Shown here: piece after piece, positions 36,079 to 44,610 of the stretch
How the letters are laid out: each line of letters starts with the position of its first letter
Numbering within the stretch: position 1 is the first letter of the stretch
Assembly: GCA_902167325.1 (NCBI GenBank)
Contig: LR632930.1
Coordinates: 4,960,001-5,024,000 of the forward strand
Direction of reading: 5' to 3'
Source of the DNA: Chitinophaga pinensis
GTDB taxonomy: Bacteria > Bacteroidota > Bacteroidia > Chitinophagales > Chitinophagaceae
Length of the DNA: 64,000 bases
Notes under the pieces: generated by a model
What the model was told of the DNA's origin: nothing
The model's database searches: none
What the model saw: the letters and a program-made list of their open reading frames with translations, nothing else
Made by a program: the position numbers and the translations under genes

Positions 36079-36600
36079 ATGAAAACCCGGCCCATCGATA
36101 CATTCATTAACTTCTTCTGGACCATCCTGTGCTGTGCGCCGGTAGTCTGGTATTGGTATAATACGGGCTGGGGAATATGGTCTTATTTTTTGCTGGGTAC
36201 TTCATTTATTGCTGGTCTCCTTCCCTACCGGCTGTTGCAATGGACACGGCTTGCCAAAAGCCGCCGCGGATACGAAAGGATGGGCGTCAGGTTCATCCGG
36301 AAGCTGACGCAGAACGGAGACTGGGCTAACAAAGTGGCGCATACATCCGGGAATACTATTAGTAATCCGGAAACGGCAGAAAAATACCTAAACACAATTA
36401 TGATGTATGAAAGGTTTCACCTCATCTGCGGCCTCTTCTTCCTGTTAACTGCTATACATGCTTTCATACATAGTTACTGGATAACGGGTTTACTCATTTG
36501 CATTGCTAATATAGTTTTCAACTACGCTGCCATCCTATTGCAGCAATACAACCGGTTAAGGATCTTACAGCTTTTACAAAAGCTGCCTTATACAAAATAG
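36079..36600 (+). CDS. CrtO-like (glycosyl-4,4'-diaponeurosporenoate acyltransferase family) membrane protein
   Basis: The start at ATG 36079 (MKTRPIDTFINFFWTILCCA) gives 173 residues with about four hydrophobic helices. The C-terminal NYAAILLQQYNRLRILQLL resembles the N-x-Y-x3-L-Q-R-Y-N-R-x-R motif of the CrtO acyltransferase family, and GYERMGVRFIRKLTQNG resembles its conserved soluble loop. CrtO esterifies glycosylated C30 carotenoids in staphylococci. Related Bacteroidota proteins are of unknown specificity. No carotenoid genes are nearby, so the acyl acceptor here is open. It lies downstream of the SusD terminator and converges on the small secreted gene at 36705. Confidence 0.5.
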   Translation: MKTRPIDTFINFFWTILCCAPVVWYWYNTGWGIWSYFLLGTSFIAGLLPYRLLQWTRLAKSRRGYERMGVRFIRKLTQNGDWANKVAHTSGNTISNPETAEKYLNTIMMYERFHLICGLFFLLTAIHAFIHSYWITGLLICIANIVFNYAAILLQQYNRLRILQLLQKLPYTK

Positions 36601-36626
36601 CCGCTCCCATTCGGATATATGCTAAC

Positions 36627-36663
36627 AAAAAAACCGGCCCGGGCATCACTGCCCGAACCGGTT
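36627..36663 (-). terminator. Terminator between convergent genes
   Basis: A stem AACCGG with CCGGTT (36632-36637 and 36658-36663), plus an inner CGGGCA/TGCCCG stem, surrounds a TCAC loop. In the minus direction it is followed by seven T residues, so it mainly serves the gene at 36705-37100. Confidence 0.8.
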
Positions 36664-36704
36664 AATCTTGTATATAAAAAAGCTGCTTTGCGGGGCAGGA
36701 GAAA

Positions 36705-37100
36705 CTATAAGCTACCTAACCAGCCACTGAGGGTGAGGTAGGAATAAATTTGTCTCGCCTTAAAACGCATAGGCGTACCATTCACATGTCCGTTCCACTC
36801 TTCGATGATTTCGCCGCCAACGTCTGAATGACTGGTGCTGGTAACGGTCATAACAACGCCGTCTACCATAATATAGTCGGGGTCCAGCGGGTCGCCGTAT
36901 ACCACCATAGTGGCGCTGCCGCCGCTGTTGAGGGATACGGTATAGCTGGCCGGGGCGGGATTATGCGGATAATTATCCCATGTCTGAAAGCCATATATGA
37001 TGCTAAAGGATTTGGCCGTTACGGCGCGGCCCTGAGCGGTATTGAATTCGGGCAGAAAAGCAACAAAACAAAACAGGGTACAAAGAAGGATCTTTTTCAT
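36705..37100 (-). CDS. Small secreted protein of unknown function
   Basis: A 131-residue protein with the signal peptide MKKILLCTLFCFVAFLPEFNTAQG. The rest is beta-rich with a glycine/serine-rich centre (YTVSLNSGGSATMVVYGDPL, TVTSTSHSDVGGEIIEEWNG). No family is recognised. It is a single-gene unit bounded by terminators on both sides: one at 36627-36663 after its stop, and one of the neighbouring SusD unit upstream of the next gene. Export to the periplasm is the only supported statement. Confidence 0.6.
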   Translation of the reverse strand: MKKILLCTLFCFVAFLPEFNTAQGRAVTAKSFSIIYGFQTWDNYPHNPAPASYTVSLNSGGSATMVVYGDPLDPDYIMVDGVVMTVTSTSHSDVGGEIIEEWNGHVNGTPMRFKARQIYSYLTLSGWLGSL

Positions 37101-37166
37101 GGATTTTAATTTACGTGAGGTGATGAATTAGAAATGTAACCCACGCAAAGCAGCAAACAAGCAGAG

Positions 37167-37199
37167 AAAAAAGCTACCGGTGCAAGCACCGGCAGCTTT
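37167..37199 (-). terminator. Terminator after the SusC/SusD unit at 37-42 kb
   Basis: An AAAGCT/AGCTTT outer stem and a CCGGTGC/GCACCGG inner stem have one mismatch between them. Five or more T residues follow in the minus direction, 20 bases past the SusD stop. Confidence 0.85.
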
Positions 37200-37219
37200 G
37201 GGTTTTCGGCAACTTTCCT

Positions 37220-39001
37220 TTACCAACCGAATATCTGTTTCAGCGCAGGGTTCAGAACGGTCTGCTGCTGGGGAAGCGGGCGGTAGTAATACTTCGGCTC
37301 CAAAAAGGTGCGTGCCTGATCACGATCGCTGGTGAACATGATACGGCCGCTGGTACCGTTGGTGAGATAGATGTTGTTATCCTTTCCGGCGGCGTCTTTG
37401 AGGTAGAACTTCGTGAGGTTCTTCTTCACGTCTTCGGGTAAACCGGCAATCGGGGATTCGTCGTTAGGACTGGCCAGGATAGCGATATCCTGCACACCAT
37501 CACCGGTTACGTCCATGGCGCCGAGTGCGGGCACATACATGCCGCCCTGTGCATCCTGCAGGCGCAGGCCGGCTTTCCAGCGCATAATATCGTTGAAGCG
37601 CAGGCCTTCACAGGCCAGCTCCACCCTTCTTTCGCGGCGCAGCTCCAGGATCAGGTTGCTGGTAACGCCCGGGTATTGGGCTGCCAGTACTGGGTCTGCC
37701 GCAGGCGTCAATGTCATGGCGGGCATTTGTACGCGGGCGCGGAGGAGGTTCACGGTATTGTTGAGGTCGGTTAATGTGATGGTTCCCAGTTCGGCCTTCG
37801 CTTCGGCGAGGTTCAGCAGCACTTCGGCATAACGGTAAATGGGCAAACTGGTAAAGTTCAGCTCCCAGCCCTGGCGCTGTGCCGGTACGCGGGGGTAGTA
37901 CTTTACCTGATCGTACCCGCCGATGGTGGGTTTGATCACATACGGGCGACCGTCCAGGTTGGGTGAGAAACCAGGGGAGGCAAAGGTTTCGTTCATGCGG
38001 GGATCACGGTCTTTCAACACATCCAGCAGCGTTTTGGTGGCATAGCCGGGCTGTGCGGTGAACGGTGTTCCGTCTTTCATGAGGTAGGTTTCAGCAAGAC
38101 TGTTGCTCAACGCCCACTGGTACCCCAGTACGGTATGCGTATTGTTACCGCCGCCAAGTGCCTGCTGGTAATCGGCCCACATGATGACCTCTTTCATACC
38201 GTTGAGTGAAGGGCTGCAGAACAGCGCACGGTAATCTTCCCCACCCTTTCCTGTATTGTTAATGGTAAACCGGTTGCTGGTCATCATCTGTTCAGCAGCC
38301 CAAACAGAACGTTCCAGGAAGCGGGTATGATCGGCTGCGAGGTTCACTTCCGGATGATATTTGCGGAAAGTACCTTCAAACAGGCCGAAGCGGCTCAGCA
38401 GTGCAAGGGCCGTCCATTTGCTGATGCGGGTACGGTTGCCTTCGTCGGGTTTGATGTTTTCCACAGCGAAGTTGAGATCTGCCAGAATGGAATCTGCAAT
38501 GAGCGCACGGGTATCGCGGCCTTTGTAGAGATCCGCATCATCTGTGGCCAGTGGTTTTCCATACCAGGGCACATCAGAGAAGTCGCGCAGTTTGGTGAAA
38601 TAGAACAATGCCCGGAAATACCTGGCAATACCGAAGTAGTGCCGGATGGCTACGGCATCGCCCTGCGCTTTGCCGGCGTTGGCGAGCATGAAGTTGATGC
38701 GGCGCAGGTTGCCCCAGTCGTTCCAGCCACCTACGGTTTCCGGCCTGATTGTGCCGCGCACGAGTGCGTCCACATATCCTGCTGCCTGGTAGTTACTGGT
38801 GTTGTCGGACTCGATATCCTGATACACGATGGGTTGCAGACCGTACAGACCATTGGTATAGGTCTCGAGGTCCTGCGGGGTATTGAAGAAAACTTCTTTG
38901 GTCACTTCAGTTTTCGGGAAGCGGTCGAGGAAATCCTTTTTGCACGATACCGCTGCGGCGGCTACCATCCCGAAACATATATAAATGCTGATCTTTTTCA
39001 T
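37220..39001 (-). CDS. SusD/RagB lipoprotein (sigma/FecR-controlled locus, 37-44 kb)
   Basis: A 593-residue lipoprotein with lipobox VAAAAVSC. It has DFLDRFPKTEVTKEVFFNTP as the SusD N-terminal motif, a long TPR-like middle, and CEGLRFNDIMRWKAG as the RagB C-terminal signature. It follows SusC by 18 bases and is terminated by a strong hairpin. It is longer than the 491- and 534-residue SusD proteins earlier in the window, with an extra segment near the C-terminus (GMYVPALGAMDVTGDGVQDI). The neighbouring genes for a lyase-like protein and a GH5 endoglucanase suggest a plant-type polysaccharide ligand, but this is inference. Confidence 0.92.
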   Translation of the reverse strand: MKKISIYICFGMVAAAAVSCKKDFLDRFPKTEVTKEVFFNTPQDLETYTNGLYGLQPIVYQDIESDNTSNYQAAGYVDALVRGTIRPETVGGWNDWGNLRRINFMLANAGKAQGDAVAIRHYFGIARYFRALFYFTKLRDFSDVPWYGKPLATDDADLYKGRDTRALIADSILADLNFAVENIKPDEGNRTRISKWTALALLSRFGLFEGTFRKYHPEVNLAADHTRFLERSVWAAEQMMTSNRFTINNTGKGGEDYRALFCSPSLNGMKEVIMWADYQQALGGGNNTHTVLGYQWALSNSLAETYLMKDGTPFTAQPGYATKTLLDVLKDRDPRMNETFASPGFSPNLDGRPYVIKPTIGGYDQVKYYPRVPAQRQGWELNFTSLPIYRYAEVLLNLAEAKAELGTITLTDLNNTVNLLRARVQMPAMTLTPAADPVLAAQYPGVTSNLILELRRERRVELACEGLRFNDIMRWKAGLRLQDAQGGMYVPALGAMDVTGDGVQDIAILASPNDESPIAGLPEDVKKNLTKFYLKDAAGKDNNIYLTNGTSGRIMFTSDRDQARTFLEPKYYYRPLPQQQTVLNPALKQIFGW

Positions 39002-39019
39002 GAGTTGATTGCTTATCCG

Positions 39020-42000
39020 TTAAAAATTCAGGTTCAGGCCGCCGGAGTAGGTTTGCTGGAAGGGATACACAGAACCATCCAACCCTTCCGGATCGATTTT
39101 CGCTTTCAGGTGGGATCTCGTCCAGATATTTTCCGCGCTGAAATAAAAGCGGAGCCTTTCTATACGGGCTTTACGGGTGAAGCTCGCAGGAAGGGTGTAA
39201 CCCACGGTTACGTTCTTCAGGCGCAGGTAGGCCGCGTTCTGCAGGTAACCTGTCTGTGGCGCACCCAGTTCTGATGCGTCTTCCGCGATATAAGCCTTCA
39301 GGCGGGGATAGTAACCATTTGGATTTTCGGGTGTCCATGCATCGAGGTTATGCACCTGTACGTTTGCCCAGGGTTGTGCGTATACACCCCAGAAATAGTG
39401 GTTGCTGGGGTTGGGGTACCAGTCGCGCTTGCCTACGCCCTGGAAGAACACGCGGAGGTCAAATCCTTTCCAGTCACCACTCAGATCGATGCTGTAAGGC
39501 AAACGGATACGGTTGTTGCCGATAATACTGCGATCGCCCGGATCATCCACGGTATTCTTACCGTAACCGATTTTCTTATCGCCATTCACATCTGCAAACT
39601 TCAGGTCACCCACATAGAATTTATTCTTCTGATCGTCGGAGCCTACTTCGGTCTGGTCGGGCCAGTTCTTCAGCTCGTCTTCCGACTGGAAGAAACCGGC
39701 AGATTGAAAGCCCCAGATCTCCCCTATCTCTTCTCCCACATAGCGGTCGCCGATGAGGCGGGTGGGGTTATCGTAGTTGGTGATGTAAGCACGGCTGTCG
39801 GCCAGGATGAAACGAGCCGAATAGCTCAGCGGGGAACCGCCTACGTTCACGTCATCACTCCACTTAAAGCTCAGCTCCCAGCCTTTCGTTTTCAGAGAAG
39901 CGGCGTTTTGCTGCGGCTCTCCGGTACCGAATACGGCGGGCAGTGTTTTGGATTTCACCAGCATGTCTTTCGTTTCGCGGGTATAGATATCGGCATCGAT
40001 GGTAAGTCGGTTGTTCAGCCATGCCATGTTCACACCGAAGTTGCGGGTCTGGATCTTTTCCCAGGTGAGTGAGGAGGATACAGCGCCGGGCTGATTCACC
40101 ATCATGGGACGGCTGCCATCGAGGATCTGGCCGATCTGGCCGGAACTCATGGTGGGGATGTAGGCATACGATTGCGGGATAGCCTGGTTACCGAGGGAAC
40201 CGTAAGAGGCACGGAACTTCAGGAAATCGAGGCGGATGCGTTGTGCGATGGGTTTGAAGAAATCTTCACCCGTTACCACCCAGCCGGCAGATACGGAGGG
40301 GAAGAAGCCCCAGCGGTCTTTGGACGGGAAGCGGGAAGTACCATCGTAACGGCCGTTCAGTTCAAGGAGGTATTTATCATTGTAGATATAATTCAGGCGG
40401 TAGAACAAGCCCTGTACCGCCCAGTCGGTGATGGTCTGACTCTGTGTAATGGTGCCTGTGGCGAGTTGCGGTGTGGGCAGCGAGGTGCTGATCAGTCCCT
40501 GGCGTGTAGTGCGTGAGGATTCATCATAACGATACTCCTGATTGAAACCCGCTAATGCCTGTACATTGTGATACTTTCCGAAATTCTTATGGAAATCGGT
40601 ATATACGTTGAACACATTATAGCGTGCCGCATCAAGACCCGTGCGGGCGTATGAAGGATTGGCTCCGGTATATTTAACGGGCTGATTAGGACCGTTATTA
40701 TAAGGGATGGGAACATCAAAAGCGTTTATGGTATTGTTGGTACGGCGGATGGTAGCATCGCCCTTCAGGTCCCACATGTCTTTAATGATGTTCAGTTCAC
40801 CGTTCAGTGTGGCGGTGTATTCGTTGATATAGTTCTTGGTACGGCCGCCTTCCTGCAGCCTGCCAAAGAGGCTGGCACCGTCAGCGGTCCAGCTGTTGTC
40901 AGGGTTGCGGAGGACAGACAGGGCGGGCGTGCGGTTCAGGTTATGGAAGAAGTTATCATCGAGGAATACAGGTGCGTCGTAATCCCGGCTGGAGTAGGTT
41001 GTATTGGCACCGAGCTTAACACGGTCGGAAAGTTGATAATTAACCTTTGCGCGGAGGTTATACCGGTTCATGATATCATTGCCATACTTCAGCTGGCCTT
41101 CGTAGCGAAAATATTCACCGGAAAGGTAATAAGACACTTTATCGTTTCTTTTGGATACGCTGAAGTTGGTCGAAGAAGTAGGTGCCGAGTTTTTGTAAGC
41201 TTCATGCAGCCAGTCTGTGGTACCATAATATGCATATTTGTTAGCATCGGTAGGATCTACGATCACTGCGGGCAGTGAGGGATCGGCGGAGCGTTTCTTT
41301 GCATATTCGCGCACAGCATCGGGGTACAGGTTGTACAGGGGCGTTGCGGCGCGGTGCTTGTAGTCCATTGTCATGTACGGGTCTGTCACGATCGCGGGAA
41401 CAGCACCGAGGTTACGCAGGGCGTAGTTGGTGTTTACGGAGATGGACAGCTTATCGGAAGTACCTGATTTGGTGGTGATCAGCACTACCCCGAAAGCGGC
41501 CCTTGCGCCGTAGATAGCGGCGGCAGATGCATCTTTCAGAACGGTGATGTTCTCGATATCGGCGGGATTGAGGCGGTTCAGCTCATCGGGAGAAGCCGGT
41601 ATGTTATCTACCAGGATGAAGGGACCACCGCCGGTGAGGGAGGTATAACCACGAACGTTGAATGCAGCGTTCGTCGTAACACGGCCGTTGCCCATCGTGA
41701 TGTTCAGGTTGGGCAGGAGGCCCTGAAGCCCGGTGGCGATGTTATTGATGGGGCGGTTCTGCAGTTCTTTACCGGATACCATATCTACCGCGCCACTCAG
41801 GTTTACTTTCTTCTGGGCGCCATATCCTACCACTACTACTTCGGTGAGGCCGCTGGAACCGGCTTTGAGGGTGATGCGGAGGTTGGTTTCACCATTGGTG
41901 AGTACTTCCTGCGATTCGTGACCGATGTATGAGAAGATAAGGACGGCGTTTTCAGGTGCTTCGATGGTGAAGCGCCCCGTAGCATCGGTTTGTGCGCCTT

Positions 42001-42457
42001 TGCTGGTGCCTTTTACCATCACGGTTACGCCGATGAGGGGTGTACCGTCTTCTGCGGAAACGATCCCGCTGATGGGTTTGGCCACCACGCTTTCTCCGGC
42101 GGGCGTGATCACGATCAGCTTACCGGAAAGTTCTTTAAATGAGAGGTTGGTGCCTGCGAGGGTTTCCTCGAGAACGTCTAATACGTACGCGTCCTTAACG
42201 CGGATGTTCACTGTTTTGTCAGGTATGGTTACGTTGCGGTAGAGGAAAGTATAGTCGCTTTTCCTGCTTACCAGCGTCAACAGCTTCTTAATGTTGATGT
42301 TAGCGTAATCCAGGCTGATTTTTTCCTGCGAATATCCATTTGCGCTCACCTGCATGATTGCGGCCAGCAGCAGTACGGAGATCATCTTCATACGCAGTAA
42401 AATTTTATTTAATCGCTCTTCAGGTACAGGTAAAATGCATGTACGGATTTTTTTCAT
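39020..42457 (-). CDS. STN-containing SusC/RagA TonB-dependent transporter (sigma/FecR-controlled)
   Basis: Starting at ATG 42457 (MKKIRTC) the protein has 1145 residues. After the signal peptide comes an STN domain (SLDYANINIKKLLTLVSRKS, TFLYRN) that contacts the FecR anti-sigma factor. Next are a CarboxypepD_reg-like domain (GTPLIGVTVMVKGTSKGAQT), the TonB-box region EVVVVGYGAQKK, the plug (PFILVDNIPASPDELNRLNP, IYGARAAFGVVLITTKSG) and a barrel ending LNLNF. It is transcribed separately from the upstream fecR because a terminator stands between them, so ligand binding would induce its own promoter through the sigma factor at 43974. Confidence 0.93.
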   Translation of the reverse strand: MKKIRTCILPVPEERLNKILLRMKMISVLLLAAIMQVSANGYSQEKISLDYANINIKKLLTLVSRKSDYTFLYRNVTIPDKTVNIRVKDAYVLDVLEETLAGTNLSFKELSGKLIVITPAGESVVAKPISGIVSAEDGTPLIGVTVMVKGTSKGAQTDATGRFTIEAPENAVLIFSYIGHESQEVLTNGETNLRITLKAGSSGLTEVVVVGYGAQKKVNLSGAVDMVSGKELQNRPINNIATGLQGLLPNLNITMGNGRVTTNAAFNVRGYTSLTGGGPFILVDNIPASPDELNRLNPADIENITVLKDASAAAIYGARAAFGVVLITTKSGTSDKLSISVNTNYALRNLGAVPAIVTDPYMTMDYKHRAATPLYNLYPDAVREYAKKRSADPSLPAVIVDPTDANKYAYYGTTDWLHEAYKNSAPTSSTNFSVSKRNDKVSYYLSGEYFRYEGQLKYGNDIMNRYNLRAKVNYQLSDRVKLGANTTYSSRDYDAPVFLDDNFFHNLNRTPALSVLRNPDNSWTADGASLFGRLQEGGRTKNYINEYTATLNGELNIIKDMWDLKGDATIRRTNNTINAFDVPIPYNNGPNQPVKYTGANPSYARTGLDAARYNVFNVYTDFHKNFGKYHNVQALAGFNQEYRYDESSRTTRQGLISTSLPTPQLATGTITQSQTITDWAVQGLFYRLNYIYNDKYLLELNGRYDGTSRFPSKDRWGFFPSVSAGWVVTGEDFFKPIAQRIRLDFLKFRASYGSLGNQAIPQSYAYIPTMSSGQIGQILDGSRPMMVNQPGAVSSSLTWEKIQTRNFGVNMAWLNNRLTIDADIYTRETKDMLVKSKTLPAVFGTGEPQQNAASLKTKGWELSFKWSDDVNVGGSPLSYSARFILADSRAYITNYDNPTRLIGDRYVGEEIGEIWGFQSAGFFQSEDELKNWPDQTEVGSDDQKNKFYVGDLKFADVNGDKKIGYGKNTVDDPGDRSIIGNNRIRLPYSIDLSGDWKGFDLRVFFQGVGKRDWYPNPSNHYFWGVYAQPWANVQVHNLDAWTPENPNGYYPRLKAYIAEDASELGAPQTGYLQNAAYLRLKNVTVGYTLPASFTRKARIERLRFYFSAENIWTRSHLKAKIDPEGLDGSVYPFQQTYSGGLNLNF

Positions 42458-42534
42458 ATTTTTGGATTGTCGGTTGAATAAAAGAGCCGTCCCCATGTTC
42501 TCAAGACAAGGCGGCAGTTTTCAGCCATCAGACA

Positions 42535-42568
42535 AAAAGGAGGTGTTGCCGCACTTCCTTTTTTTTAT
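42535..42568 (-). terminator. Terminator between fecR and susC
   Basis: A 12-bp stem (AAAAAGGAGGTG with CACTTCCTTTTT, one G-T pair) has a TTGCCG loop and T-runs on both sides, so it can act in either direction. It lies 67 bases after the FecR stop. Confidence 0.8.
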
Positions 42569-42639
42569 GGCCGTCAGTGAAGCGGGTAGTGTTGACTATG
42601 ACATAGGCGTCGTTTTAAGTGCGTGAATGAGTGAATAGT

Positions 42640-43701
42640 TTACCATAGCTCGATTTGATTGTTATCCTGCAGGCGGTATTGGAACTGCATCGTCATTTGC
42701 AGCGCCTGCAGCACTTCCGGCAGCGGTTTGTTATTAAAGGCGCCTGTGAAGATTTCTTCTTTCAGCTTATCGTTTTTCAGTTCTATTTTGACGTTGTACC
42801 AGCGTTCCAGTTCATTGATGAGCTGGCCGAAGGTGACGTTCTCGAATTCCAGGCGGCCCTGCATCCATGCGGGAACAGGTGCTGCGGCAGGCCCTGCAGG
42901 TTCCACGCGCGTTTTCTGCAGCAATGCCGTGATGGCGATGGCCGGTTCTGCATCTCTGGCGGCGGCTTCTTCCGCGGCGGGGAGGTTGATAACCAGGCGC
43001 TCCAGCGGCTGGAGGCGTACTGCCGTGTTTTCTCCTTTTGAAGTATAAGCGATCTCCACTTTACCGGAAATGAGGTAGGTTTCCACCCGGTTATCGTTCG
43101 GATAAGCTTTCAGGTTGAAGGTGGTGCCCAGTACGCGCACGTCTACCTTCCCGGTTTTGATGATGAAGGGGTGCTCTGCGCTGGCCTTTACGTCAAAGAA
43201 GCCTTCGCCGGTAAGGGTAACGATGCGCTCACCTTTAGCAAGGGCGGCAGAGTCGTAGCTGAGCTTGCTGCCTGCGTTGAGCACCACGCGGGTACCATCG
43301 GGGAGCTGAACCTCCTTTTTTGAAACACCATATGCGGTTTCGGCTACTGCCTGGTGGGCAGGCACACCGGATATATAATACAATACGGCACCTATGCCAG
43401 CGAGCAGCGTAATACCGGCAGCGGCGATCCATCTGAGTGGCAGGCGCCTGCGGATGGCAGGTTCCTGTGCGAGGAGCTCGTCCAGCTGAGCGAGGCCGCG
43501 CCTTTTACGGTCCAGTTCTTCGGCAGTAGTGGCATCGCCGGGTTTGGGAAGGGGGGTCAGCTCTTCCACCATATTAAGGGTATACTGCAGTCCTGCCTGA
43601 GTAGCCAGCAACGCTTCCAACTCCTTCAGCTCCTCCTCCGTTGCCTCTTTTGCCACTTTCCGGGCCATCAGCAGATATAGTCTCTCTTGTGTTTCATGCA
43701 T
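42640..43701 (-). CDS. FecR-type anti-sigma factor (DUF4974)
   Basis: A 353-residue single-pass protein. The N-terminal about 100 residues are cytoplasmic and helical and bind the sigma factor. The membrane helix is WIAAAGITLLAGIGAVLYYI. A FecR domain follows (KKEVQLPDGTRVVLNAGSKL, VLGTTFNLKAYPNDNRVETY), and then the DUF4974 domain (FENVTFGQLINELERWYNVK, FTGAFNNKPLPEVLQAL) that contacts the STN of SusC. It diverges from the ECF sigma gene at 43974. Together they form the cell-surface signalling system for the SusC at 39-42 kb. Confidence 0.93.
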   Translation of the reverse strand: MHETQERLYLLMARKVAKEATEEELKELEALLATQAGLQYTLNMVEELTPLPKPGDATTAEELDRKRRGLAQLDELLAQEPAIRRRLPLRWIAAAGITLLAGIGAVLYYISGVPAHQAVAETAYGVSKKEVQLPDGTRVVLNAGSKLSYDSAALAKGERIVTLTGEGFFDVKASAEHPFIIKTGKVDVRVLGTTFNLKAYPNDNRVETYLISGKVEIAYTSKGENTAVRLQPLERLVINLPAAEEAAARDAEPAIAITALLQKTRVEPAGPAAAPVPAWMQGRLEFENVTFGQLINELERWYNVKIELKNDKLKEEIFTGAFNNKPLPEVLQALQMTMQFQYRLQDNNQIELW

Positions 43702-43973
43702 CGAATTAGCAGCTTTTACATGAGAAGGACGAGAGCAGCATTAAAAATCCCCCAAGCACTTTTCCCCTTTTTTCAGAAATAAATTTTCCGCTTCCGCAAC
43801 AATCGTTTGCAACCCCGGGAACTACTTATTTAGTTTAGCCAAACTAAAAATCAGTTTGCATTTGTAACGGTATTTTGCTTAATTTTCGATGCATCTCACA
43901 GGGATGTTAATTTTTTTCATCTGCGGGGTTTGTTAACTTTAGCGTAATCTACGTATGATAAATTGCAGCCGGT

Positions 43974-44543
43974 ATGATGAACACTGCAGCTTTATTCAGG
44001 AAAATGACAGCAGAAAATGATCAGGATGCTTTCCGGCAGTTTTATGATCATTTCTTTGTGACGCTTTTCCGGTTTACCTGCTCTTTACTGAGAGACAGAG
44101 AAGTGGCCGAGGAAATAACACACGATGTATTTGTTCAATGCTGGCAAAAGCGGCATGAGCTGACCGATGTGCGCAATCCTCAGGTCTACCTTTTCGTGGC
44201 AGCACGCAACCGTGTGGTGGATCATACCCGCAGGGTATCCTCCCTCCGCAGTCTGCCCCTGAAGGAAAGTGATGAAGAGCAGCTGCAATTCTCCCCTGAT
44301 CCCGAACAACTCCTGATTACTTCCGAAATGATGGGAAAGATGGAAGAAGCCATCCGTGAGCTGCCACCCAAATGCCGCGAGGTATTCATCCTCGTGAAGC
44401 AATACGGACTCCGTTATAAGGAAGTAGCCGCCATCCTCGACCTGTCTGCCAAAACGGTGGAAAACCAGCTGGCCATTGCACTGAAGAAACTCACTACCGC
44501 CGTGAGCTTCCGGCTGGAAATGAAAGTGATGAAGAAAATCTGA
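43974..44543 (+). CDS. ECF-type RNA polymerase sigma factor (FecI-like)
   Basis: A 189-residue sigma factor. Region 2 reads LFRFTCSLLRDREVAEEITH, DVFVQCWQKR. Region 4 reads IRELPPKCREVFILVKQYGL and YKEVAAILDLSAKTVENQLA. The family name SigZ/FecI-like Bacteroidota ECF fits. It diverges from the fecR gene instead of leading it in an operon. A box TAACTTTA (43934-43941), one base off the TAnnTTTG consensus, lies 33 bases upstream. Ligand-loaded SusC would trigger FecR to release it. A bidirectional terminator follows. Confidence 0.93.
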   Translation: MMNTAALFRKMTAENDQDAFRQFYDHFFVTLFRFTCSLLRDREVAEEITHDVFVQCWQKRHELTDVRNPQVYLFVAARNRVVDHTRRVSSLRSLPLKESDEEQLQFSPDPEQLLITSEMMGKMEEAIRELPPKCREVFILVKQYGLRYKEVAAILDLSAKTVENQLAIALKKLTTAVSFRLEMKVMKKI

Positions 44544-44557
44544 CGATATCTATCATT

Positions 44558-44597
44558 AAAAAGCCCGTTCCGGATTAAACCGGAACGGGCTTTTTTT
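44558..44597. terminator. Bidirectional terminator
   Basis: An 11-bp GC-rich stem (GCCCGTTCCGG with CCGGAACGGGC), extended by A/T pairs, has an ATTAAA loop. T-runs lie on both strands. It serves the sigma factor gene (plus) and the multimodular gene (minus) that converge here. Confidence 0.92.
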
Positions 44598-44610
44598 ATA
44601 CTTCTAAACA

